64,000 nt of DNA from Corticium candelabrum. Its lineage: Eukaryota; Porifera; Homoscleromorpha; Homosclerophorida; Plakinidae. Position numbers and translations under genes: made by a program. Where the stretch lies: positions 7,248,812 through 7,312,811 of the forward strand of contig NC_085095.1 of the NCBI RefSeq assembly GCF_963422355.1, read 5' to 3'. Of the stretch, positions 36,101 to 48,100 are shown piece by piece. The notes beneath the pieces were generated by a model. That model did not search any database and was not told the origin of the DNA. It saw only the letters and a list, made by a program, of their open reading frames with translations. Position 1 is the first letter of the stretch, and each line of letters starts with the position of its first letter.

Positions 36101-39100
36101 TTATGAAGCATGATCTATACAAAATTGACAAACCTGATCGAGAAGACGCTGATGGTGAGCATTTATCTATGCATAGTGTTGGACATGGCAGAATAAAGAT
36201 TCTAGTGGTGGCAATTACAACACCATTTACACTGGCACGTTCGAATGGGCCGGACTGTGCCAGCTCGGTGCTACCTGGTGCGACATGCCAGTGTAAATGC
36301 GACTGGGACAAGTTGGGAGCGACCGGAGTGGGCTGACTCATCTCGTTTGATTTGAGTGAGTTGGCTCTGTGCATCCCGGTCCCATCACGTAGTGTAAACG
36401 CGAGTAGGCTAGGTGGCTCGGTTGAAGATTGATAAAGCATGTGCTGCAGATGTATTACAGTGTATTCCTGGATATGGCGTAGTCTGACGACTCTTTTGCG
36501 TGACACAGCTGCAGTCTCTTGCCCGCCACACTCTATTTTTCATTTTTTTAATGAAACAAGAGCACACACAAAGAAAGTTCTCTAGATTCCATGTTTTATA
36601 TGTATTAAGACACGTGACAGTCATGTGATTATAAAACACGCCTATCTGGCCCGTTTGCAGTGTAACCCATTTCTGGCAGAACCCGATGAGAGAACTATAG
36701 GTGTGGAAGAAAAAGTGATGAAGCTGGATGATAAAATAGAATGCAAACTGCTGGACTGTGGTGGTCATAAGGCATACATGCTAACCAACCAGCTGATGGT
36801 CAGTGACAATTTTTATTCATTGGCATTGATTTTCATTGACTGCAGTTGGTATCAGTTCACTGCACAATGTTTTCGTTGCCATATTGGAGATTTCCTGCAA
36901 GTTTTGTACGAGAGAAACAGCGGAGCTCACGTTGCTATTGTGGTCAGTAAAGTCGATCTGATGGTCGACATGTCAAGAGAAGAAATGAGTAGAAAGTGGA
37001 ATGAACATCTACACACTCATCTACGTCAATTCCTGGAGATCAGACGAGTTCAGATCAAGAGAATAGCAGCAATCATTGCAGCCGGTGATTCTCATGAAAC
37101 AAATATACGTGTCGGAACGTCTTCAATTTAAAAAATCACAGTTAGGCCACACCAAAAATTTCTTTGTTTTGGGTAACTCGACCGCCCGTCTTTTCAAGAT
37201 TGCCCCGAAATTTTTTTGAATTCTTTTTTTGCGGCACGTGTTTTTGAACATGTTGCATGCAAGTGCGTGTATAGTTCCGTTGCGCACAGTGCAAGTCGTA
37301 CATACAAGGCGAATTGCACATGTACAGTACTACAGCTAGTATACATAATACGTGCCATGCCTGCAATTTCGGTCACTGTTATAGATGGCGGTCGTTCCAT
37401 CGTTAATTCTAGAATTCTGCAGGTCCAAGAGTCGTCTCTACTGAAAGACATACTTTGCATGGTAATGTCAGACGACGATGCACGGTGGCTGATGTCTGTG
37501 CAGACAGCATCAGATTCAGCAACTCGCTATGATGCAATGCCAGATGACAATGTTGGATTGCATTTACAGTTTGGTAGATGTCATGTATTTTTACCTTAGA
37601 AGCTGCCATAGCATTGACTTGTCAACAACTTTCGACTGAAAGTGCAAACGACTTGTTGATGCGGAAGATGTCAGAGCAGCGTCTTCCCCTGCCACCTACG
37701 TCTGGATCTGGCGGTAGAGCCACTGGCATGGATCGTCTGGTTGCTGACGTTATGGATCTTCTAGGACTGCTGGCCTCGGATTTCCAGTTAGTCTCTATGA
37801 CAGTGAGGGTATGTACATCGTGTAGTCCATTGCTCGTGCGTTGTGGATGATCGACGGCCACCGTGATACTTTAGCAAATGCTGCAGCTTGAAATTCAGAA
37901 ATACCAGTACTTCCATCAACCTGGATGGCTTTTAATGACTACAACGACTACAGAGCAAAGAAGGTTAAGAAATCTCAGTTGTCTGCTAAGGACATGCACA
38001 CCATTGCTCAGTTGCTATTTGGAATGCTGGGAAAACCAGTGCTGCGAAGGCCTGCGTGGAATAGTTTCACAAAGATGTTTAAAGTTTAGCTATCATTATG
38101 GAGAAGTACAGTGCACACTTGAAACAGCAGACTGCAGAAACCAAGTCTAGGCAAAGTCTCAATTATGTTGTGCGGCCACTGAGTCAGTTTTCTGATTTTG
38201 AAGTTTGTTCTGGTGACGCGTCACGTGTATTAAGTAATGGAGAGATGAGGTTAGAGGCTAGTTTGACTGAAGTAGGTGGATACAAAGCAATAGAGTTTGA
38301 AGATGACAAGATTCTGGGCAAAAATTGCACATCTATGCAGCGTCATCATTTTCTCCAGTCGTTTAACCTTCATTTCCCCGTCATTTTGTACCGGTATGCA
38401 GTGGGTGGGAATGTTGGGACAATTGTCTTTGCCTGGAAGACAGCAGAGGGTCTTTCTTCGTCTGAGCTTACCATTCAGTCTTTCTCTATGGTAGAAGACC
38501 TAAAGCCCCAGATTCCTCAATACCACGGTAGGCAGATGAGGAGAAGCTTTAAATTGCAATGTAACAATCTCACGGGAATTTCTCCTGCTGCACAGCATTA
38601 CTTGTACAGCTGTCTCACTGATATAGCACTGCATCAAATGCTAACTAGCAGGATATTGACTATCGCACGCGTCTTGTCATACTAGGTAAGCTACCGGAAC
38701 TATGTGTCGACCTCTATACTTTGAACACTGGCCGTCCCAATGAATACGACACATTCCTGGGCATCCTACAGGGTCTTATCAGAGAAGTCACGGCGGAAGA
38801 CGAACGGCGCCATGGCATTGCCCATCTAAGCCATTTTATCTCACGTGATCTTCACCAGCAAGCAGCTGACAAGTGCCCTCCTGGTACACTGATACCAAGT
38901 ATTGATTGGCTAGCATTGCAATTTCAGCCAAAATTGCGACAGAGTCATACGGCACTGAAATTCAGTGGTAAGCTGTATGTCAGGTATTGTGTGCAGGCCA
39001 GACAGCTGCGTTCTGTCCATGAAGACGGCCACCACTGTTCAGTATTATTCAAGATGCAGCAGACTATGGCCGTTAGTATTCGACATCACAGTAGCTTTGT

Positions 39101-42100
39101 TTGCCTTGACAACAAGGCAAAGATACCCGTTGGTGAACCAGCACTACCAATGTCTATGGGAGTAAGAGCCAGACCAAACATCATGCTTGGAAAAAATAAG
39201 GCAATGGCCTTGGATCATGATCAGAATTCTGGAGGATCACTGACACCATCGGTGATATTCAAGTGCAACATTCTTAGTGAAACCGCTAGGTTGTTTTACA
39301 AAGGTCAGTTGAATGTAATTATCAAGGATACTGTGCTTTAGCCATCTACACCCATGCGACATGCTGTTGAGCTCTGCGCAGTTTTGAGAGGTCACATCTT
39401 GCCGTCACATGACGTACCTCCAGTTTTTTTGCGTACACTGATGGGCATGGTGACCATTGTTGCACATTTCTGTTCGTGCAGTTGTCCTAGATCTTGCTAT
39501 TCTATGCATTGGATCTGGACATGCTTGTCGCTTGTCGTACCGCTCCAGGCCACTCGTATGTAAACCCCGCTGAACGCTGTATGTCTGTTTTGAACCTAGG
39601 TCTAACAAAACTGTGCCCTCTCTCGAGAAGCCAGCTAAGATGACATGGAGAAATACTTTCGTGCTTGTGGTAGTATGGAGGCAATTCGCAAGCTACCACC
39701 AGTTCTCAAAGAGGCATGGGCAAAGTCTATGGGTTTAGTAGTGAAGTCTGTCGAGAAACGCTTTAATCACCTCATATACTCTGACAAGCAAGTGCACATA
39801 TGTAAGTCGGCTACTGACGAGGATATCAAATCTTTCATGGAGTCTGCAGCTGCTATTGATCCTGCCATTAATACCAGTATTCTGGCACCAAAGCAAGACG
39901 ACCTAAAAACAAGCCACGCCTTAGAGATCTTCTCACTACCCACTGTCGCATTCGTCATTATTCATTCCAGATAAAGGAATATGGTACCGATAAATGTGCG
40001 TTTGGTTTGTGCCAGCAAACCCGCCTTCCTGTTGACGTTGAAAACGAGCTCTCCTGGTTGCCAGACCCTGTCGTAGATGATAATTTACCTAACCACTACA
40101 AGGCATACGATACTGTGAAGGGAACACAGACAACGGATGACAACCGTCCTTCCAAGCTGAATAAAACGGTTGCTTCCAGACAAGATGAGCAAGGCTGCAG
40201 CAATTCGATGTTTACTGCACAACGTGTTTGCATGACTGTAGAATGTACCCAATCTTTTAAGCCTCGGTGTCTATACTCTCATGTCAGTTTGCCCTCAGCT
40301 GAACTCACTCTCCTGCGCGAAGCATTTCAGGATGCTGACTACTACTGTGGAAGTCCACTATTTTCTAGTGATCATGAGATGCACGGGAAGGTATTTGTAA
40401 AGCTGTTTCTACGTTGTGCTGATCCAGTGGAGCTATCTTACCATTCTTCCAAACTGAATTTTCATGGAATATGCAGTTACTGTGCTACTGTGGATGCATG
40501 CAGACCACAGGAGTACTTGGAAAAGTAGTTTACAGTACTTCCGATATGTGGAAACTGCAAAATTGACAAACCTGTAATTTGCAGGATGCCTAAAGTAGGT
40601 TTGAAACGCACTCGCGATGGAAAAGATTGATATTTAATACAGTTTAAACAAGTCCTTCTGACAGCTGTAGGTTGATGGATTACTCAGCGACTTTAAGTTA
40701 ATTTGGATGTAGCAAAACTCAAAATATGACATAGAATTAAACTTGCTGTGTTGAATTAGGTAAGGTAGTACGTTGTGTTTGTTTGCGAAGGCCTTCAAGT
40801 CGGTCCATATGCTTCTGAAAGACTGCTACCGGGGTTTTCCGAAACAGCGCCCAGGGCCGTAACACGGAAAATGAGAATTTCTTGGGCAAATGTCCGCTCT
40901 CAATAGCCGCCCGGGCGCTTAATAGGAATTGCTGCATAGGAATTCTTCCTTTTCTATTCCCATCTCCTCTCGAATTCTGTTGGCCTCTTCTCGTACGCGG
41001 AAGTAGTTGACAGAAAGGCGCTTTTCGCGCTGACTCTGAAACCACGTGAACAGCTGTTGTTCAATGTGTGGAAACTTGGGAGTACGACCAGACCCAATTG
41101 CCCTCTTACGCTTCTTGTCAGGCGTTTCTAGATAGGTTCCTTCTTTGTCTCTCCACTCTCGTATCCTCTTCCGGTCAATACCCAGCTCACGTGACGCAAG
41201 ACTTACATTGTTTCCAAACTCTTCTTTCAGCATTCTGACAAAGCTCAACTTCTGTTCCACGGTGTAAGACCGCTGTCTGGTCGCCATACGGTGGTACTAG
41301 GGTTACCCTACGGTGGTACCGTATTAGTATTGCCCGACGGTAAGTAACGCACGTTAGTACCGCGGCCTCGGAATACGTAGTAACTTCCGACTTCACATAA
41401 CACAATCTTGATTCTCAATAGCGGCCCATGGGCTGTAAATGAGAACCGTTTCCAAAAGATCGCCCACTGGGCGGTTTTTCGGCTGGGCGCTGTTTCGGAA
41501 AACCCCGGTAGTTGTTGCTGCTGTTTAAAATATAATATGTTTACATATGGAGGTCTTAATGACTGCATAGTCTAATATTTAATTGCATGTTTTTTCTTCT
41601 CCTGTGTGTTCTGTGCGATTACTTACGTGTGGAGAATTGTCTTTGCAAACACCAATACAAGAGGAACAAGAGAGTTTACTCTGACAGAATTTAATGTATG
41701 CATTTGTAAATAGAAAAATTGCGGAGAAGAAAAATTCTGAGCGACCTTGATTTTTTGCATTATGTTACCCGAAACAAAAGAACTTTTTTGGTGCGGCCTT
41801 ATACCGTTAGTTTTTACGATGTATATGTTTCTGTAATTTATGTTTTTATGTTTTAGTGCTGTCATCAAGGATATAATGGGTACTGTTATTTTATTTTGCA
41901 GACACACTACGAGTTACAGCCGTCAATTGGAAAACCGGACAAATAGAAGTGTTCACACCAAAGATCAGATTCAACAAGCTGGAGTTTGATCTTGAATATG
42001 CGCGCTTGTCTCAATTTCCTGAAGAAATATGTGAGACGAGCGGACTGAATGTATTGAAACTTTGTACAGACGACATAAACTCTATACCCGAAGGCATTGC

Positions 42101-45100
42101 CAAACTGAGGAAACTAGAAGAAATTCATTTGCATACAAGTGATTACCACAATTCCAGAACTTTCTACTTGTCACCGCGGCTTACACCCATTGGTCTCCAG
42201 GAGGTCCCTACTGTTGTTTCTCTTCTTCCATGTCTTAAGGTTTTGTCTGTGTGTGGCAACCGTCGCAATCCATTGCTGTTTGATGAGCTAATGTCATGTC
42301 AACTGCCCAGTACTCTTGTGGAAGTGGAAATGGTGGAATGTGGTTTGACACAAGCAACTTTGTCTATGATCTGGGACAAAGTGAAACTGTGCAAAGTGAA
42401 TCTAGCACGCAACAATCTGCAGTCCTTCAAATATTGCAACACAGAGATGATAAGAGAGGCAACAGTCTTGAATGATCTAGAAGAGCTGGATTTGTCAGCG
42501 AACAAAAATCTTGAGACATTCTCATGTACAGGTCTTACCAAGTTGAAAAAGTTAAATTTGAGTATGTGTAACATACAGCAGCTGCCAGCTGAACTGAATG
42601 ATCTTCATGATCTAGAAGAGCTGGATTTGTCATTTAACGAAAATCTTGAGACATTCTCATGTACAGGTCTTACCAAGTTGAAAAAGTTAGATTTGCATTG
42701 GTGTAACATACAGCAGCTGCCAGCTGAACTGAATGATCTTCATGATCTAGAAGAGCTGAATTTGTCACGGAACAAAAATCTTCAGACATTCTCGTGTACA
42801 GGTCTTACCAAGTTGAAAAAGTTAGATTTGAGTATGTGTAACATACAGCAGCTGCCAGCTGAACTGAATGATCTTCATGATCTAGAAGAGCTGGATTTGT
42901 CACGGAACGAAAATCTTCAGACATTCTCATGTACAGGTCTTACCAAGTTGAAAAAGTTAAATTTGAGTATGTGTAACATACAGCAGCTGCCAGCTGAATG
43001 GAATGATCTTCATGATCTAGAAGAGCTGGATTTGTCACAGAACGAAAATCTTCGGACATTCTCATGTACAGGTCTTACCAAGTTGAAAAAGTTAAATTTG
43101 TATGAGTGTAACATAGAGCAGCTGCCAGCTGAATGGAATGATCTTCATGATCTAGAAAAGCTGGATTTGTCACGGAACAAAAATCTTCAGACATTCTCGT
43201 GTACAGGTCTTACCAAGTTGAAAAAGTTAGATTTGAGTTGGTGTAACATACAGCAGCTGCCAGCTGAATGGAATGATCTTCATGATCTAGAAGAGCTGGA
43301 TTTGTCACGGAACAAAAATCTTCAGACATTCTCATGTACAGGTCTTACCAAGTTGAAAAAGTTAAATTTGTGTGAGTGTAACATACAGCAGCTGCCAGCT
43401 GAATGGAATGATCTTCATGATCTAGAAGAGCTGGATTTGTCATTGAACAAAAATCTTCAGACATTCTCATGTACAGGTCTTACCAAGTTGAAAAAGTTAG
43501 ATTTGAGTGAGTGTAACATACAGCAGCTGCCAGCTGAATGGAATGATCTTCATGATCTAGAAAAGCTGGATTTGTCACGGAACGAAAATCTTCAGCCATT
43601 CTCATGTACAGGTCTTACCAAGTTGAAAAAGTTACATTTGAGTTGGTGTAACATACAGCAGCTGCCAGCTGAATGGAATGATCTTCATGATCTAGAAGAG
43701 CTGGATTTGTCACGGAACAAAAATCTTCAGACATTCTCATGTACAGGTCTTACCAAGTTGAAAAAGTTAAATTTGAGTGAGTGTAACATACAGCAGCTGC
43801 CAGCTGAATCGAATGATCTTCATGATCTAGAAGAGCTGGATTTGTCACAGAACGAAAATCTTCGGACATTCTCATGTACAGGTCTTACCAAGTTGAAAAA
43901 GTTAAATTTGTATGAGTGTAACATACAGCAGCTGCCAGCTGAATGGAATGATCTTCATGATCTAGAAAAGCTGGATTTGTCACGGAACAAAAATCTTCAG
44001 ACATTCTCGTGTACAGGTCTTACCAAGTTGAAAAAGTTACATTTGAGTTGGTGTAACATACAGCAGCTGCCAGCTGAATGGAATGATCTTCATGATCTAG
44101 AAGAGCTGGATTTGTCACGGAACAAAAATCTTCAGACATTCTCATGTACAGGTCTTACCAAGTTGAAAAAGTTAAATTTGTGTGAGTGTAACATACAGCA
44201 GCTGCCAGCTGAATGGAATGATCTTCATGATCTAGAAGAGCTGGATTTGTCATTGAACAAAAATCTTCAGACATTCTCATGTACAGGTCTTACCAAGTTG
44301 AAAAAGTTAGATTTGAGTGAGTGTAACATAGAGCAGCTGCCAGCTGAATTAAATGATCTTCATGATCTAGAGGAGCTGGATTTGTCAGAAATCAAACTAG
44401 AAGTATTTCCCACATTTTCATGTTTGCAGTGGAAGCATTTACGAACGTTGAATTTATCTGGTAACAAGAGATTGTTGTGCCTTCCCAACAATATATGGAA
44501 TGGACTGAACTTGTGGAGATTGGATCTAAGCAATTGTGGTATAGAAAGTGTACCAAATACAGGTAAATAGTAATATGACTTGTGACTGTTCTAACTAGAG
44601 AAAGATACCACTAATTTAGTGATATACAATACTTTCTTGAGTGACATTCATTACATTATGCATTTTTACTCTGAAACAAGTTGAGCTGGGATGGTTGGTT
44701 GTGGAATTCAGTACTGTCGACTTCATAACTAAAAATGTCTTGTTGAAGCCTCGCAGCGCCTCTGTTTGACTAGGCGCTTGGGCTCTTAATCAAGCACAAA
44801 GGCTATAGATTTGTTTGATATACATTAATAAGCATCTCTGGCATTTACCATTTACGGTACTTATATTTTATGGTCTTGAAAGTTTGTCTGTGTGTTTGCC
44901 TTTCTTGTTCTTGTTGTCTTTAATTAAATAATGTTCAACAGTTGTAGTGTTCAAACATTTTTGATGCTACATTGTCATTTGTCCAGCATGTGTGTTCAAA
45001 GTGTCGTTTATGAAAGCGATAATTATTTGTTTAATCAAGTATAGTATTTATAACATATGTTATCTTAAACTTTTGTAAGGTCACATTTGTATCAGCCAAT

Positions 45101-48100
45101 CAGCTTAATTAACAGGCATAAATAGGCTAGTTAACTTTGACTTGTTTGACTGTAATTGTTGGAGAATTGTTGGAGTGTGAGTTATGTCAGTAAGAGTGAG
45201 AGGCGACGGGTAGTTACAATTGTGTATAAAATGTGATGAAGTATGGTGTTGTATAGGCAAAGCAAAGGCTAATTTTTGAGGGAATCCTGAGTAGTCGAGG
45301 GGAGTATTGTGGTATTGTCGATCCTGTCTTGTTCTAAGTGTTTTGTTGCATGTTGTCCTGCATGTTGCCTCTCTCTTGCCACATTCTATATATTAACAAA
45401 CATTTGAGCCATTACAATACAGAGGTTTTTACGTGTATTCACGTGTAAATAGATTGTTACTATGTGTATTAACTCGTTGCTATGTGTATTGACCCGTTGC
45501 TATGTGTAATGCCTCGATGCTCTAAAAATAATCCTAGCAACAGTATGAATACACTTGACAACATGCAACGAAATAGGTTTATAGATGATATGTCATTGTT
45601 TGCTAATCAATAAGTAACTTACTAATAAATTAGTTGCGTTTCACATTGTCGATTGCACTTGTACAATAAAATCTGTAACCATTTTAGTTAGTCATTAACT
45701 TATTTACGTTTGTAAGGTTAAACTAGAGTGTTGGATGATTTAGTCTTAATTATGGATGGTAAGTGTGGCATGCATGTAGTTGGCAAGTTTGCTGCTTTGT
45801 GATGTGAATATGATAAATGTTGTGTTTAGTAGACTAACAGATAATAGTTTATAGCATAATAGATAATGGAGTAAAACAGAGGTGAAGTGTGTTATCAAGA
45901 TGATAAGACAGAATGCCTAATGAATGAAGTGATTGAAACTTACTTGTATTTGTTTCTTTGTAAAATGATTATTGGGTTTCAGTCTACACCATATGTACTT
46001 GTTTACTCAATGTTTTGTTTTGCTTAACAATTGTTGTCATATGTACTTGTAGAAGTCACAATTGAGAAAGTCGACATATCAGGAACTTCAGTCACTCATC
46101 TTCCTAAGGAATTTGTCTTTAGCTCCAAACTTAAGATATTGAGCGTTGATGGATGCCCATTAGTGTTCCCACCCATTGAAGTGTGCAACCAAGGTATTGA
46201 TTTTATAAGAGAATATTTCCGTGAGCTGGATAAGGTGAGTGGAGTGCGACGTGGCAGAATAAAGATTCTAGTGATGGGAACTACAATGGCAGGAAAAACA
46301 AGCTTCATTGAAGCACTGGAGAGTGGTAAACCATTTCTGGCAGAACCCGATAAGAGAACTATAGGGGTAGTAGAAAAAGTGATGAAGCTGGATGATAAAG
46401 TAGAATGCAAACTCCTTGACTGTGGTGGCCATAGAGCGTACATGCTAACTAACCAGCTGTTCATCAGTGACAATTCATTGGTATTGATTGTTGTTGACAG
46501 CAATCAGTATAAGTTCACTCAACAATGTTTTCGACAAAATATTGCAGATTTCCTGCAAGTTGTGTATGACAGAAACAGCAGAGCTCACATTGCTATTGTT
46601 GTGAGTAAAGTTGATCTGATGGTCGACATGTCAAGAGAAGAAATGAGTAGAAAGTGGAACGAACATCTGCACACTTGTCTACGTCAATTCTTGAAGATCA
46701 GACAAGCTGAGATTGATCGAATGAAACGGATCATTGCAACTGGTGATTCTCCAAAGAACAAATACGTATCAGAACGTCTTCACTTTTTCGACTTTCAGCG
46801 AATAACTGTTGAAGAAAATGTGCTATTGACGAGTGCAGCTACACACGAGGGTGTGGTCAGTGTGAAGGTTCATTTAAGACAACTGTGTGGTAATGAAAGG
46901 CTGATACCTTCACTGCACACAGAGCTGCCATCATCATGGGTGACTGTAGAAGACGAGTTGATTACACCACAACCTCACACGTCTGTCCCCATTACAGATG
47001 TCTCTTATGCAATGCAACTGTGTGTAGAGCACGGACTGACAAAAGAAAGCTGTCGTGAATTGCTAAACTACCTGAACCAGGTAGGAAGCATTCTGTATTA
47101 CTCTCATCACCCGACTTTAGCAGAAGTTCTCTTTCCTGTACCACCATTTGTGGTCATTTTACTTAAGGCTGTTTTCAGACATGATCACGAATCTTTAGAA
47201 TATGATTATCGGTTTATTGGGGTAGATGTAGGTCCTCAGAAGTTTAAGGAGATGAAAAGTGATCTTGTTTTTAATGGCATTGCTAGGATATCTATGCTGC
47301 TGGCACTGTGGAGTGAGTTCCATCTTACTGCAGATCGTCATGTTGACGTGTTTATTAAGCTTTTTCTTGCTCTCGACTTTGGTTATCTAACTGGCTCATC
47401 AGACGATGTAGTTCAGGAACTGGCACAAGCTTCGGGAAGACATCAGATCACTTTAGCTCTGCCAAGTAGCACCAACCCGACATCAGATTCATCTGGTCAC
47501 ACAATAGAACAAAATCGTCATCAAGAGCAAACAGACAGTTGCAAAGAAATGATTTCTAAGCTAAAACAACATAATGTTGGCTTGTTGTTGCCATGGTTAC
47601 TCAATGATGAGAAACCAGAGGATGTTAGTGACCTTTGGCCTCTAGATATACCACATGGAATCATACAAGTTGCAGTGGAATACTCATTTGCATATGAACG
47701 TCCATTGGGTTTGTTTGAACGACTGTCTGCTCGTTGCCATCGTCACTCCAATTTTATTCGTCACTGGAGCAGTGGACTGCTCATGTGTTATGGTGCAGTG
47801 ACTTTGCATTTCAATTGCAGCAAGAATACTTCACGTGGCTCTATATGTCTCAGTGGTAGAGTAGTCAAGTCACATCACAGTGTTGGCAGATTGTGGCATG
47901 TTCTTCTTCGTTGTGTGTCAGACATGGAGGATCTTCTCCAGTCTGTTCCTGGTGTTCTCCCTGATAGATTCATCTACAGTGGAAGTTCTTCTACAAGTAC
48001 AAAGTCTCCCCTCAATCGATGTATCTATTTGATACCAGATGAAACATGGGGACCGTTTGCAGTAGACGCTGTAGCTGGAAGATGCAGTGCAGAGATGGTA

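Noticed and set aside
36155..36336. In-frame fusion of exon 8 directly to Roc fragment D as the main gene
   Set aside because: The frame soon ends inside an insertion that removed the P-loop, whereas splicing at 36154 to 41902 keeps phase into intact LRR, Roc and COR. It is kept only as a possible retained-intron product.
42473..44395. CRISPR-like or satellite array
   Set aside because: The 135-bp repeats have no spacers and encode LRRs in one continuous frame. The genome is eukaryotic.
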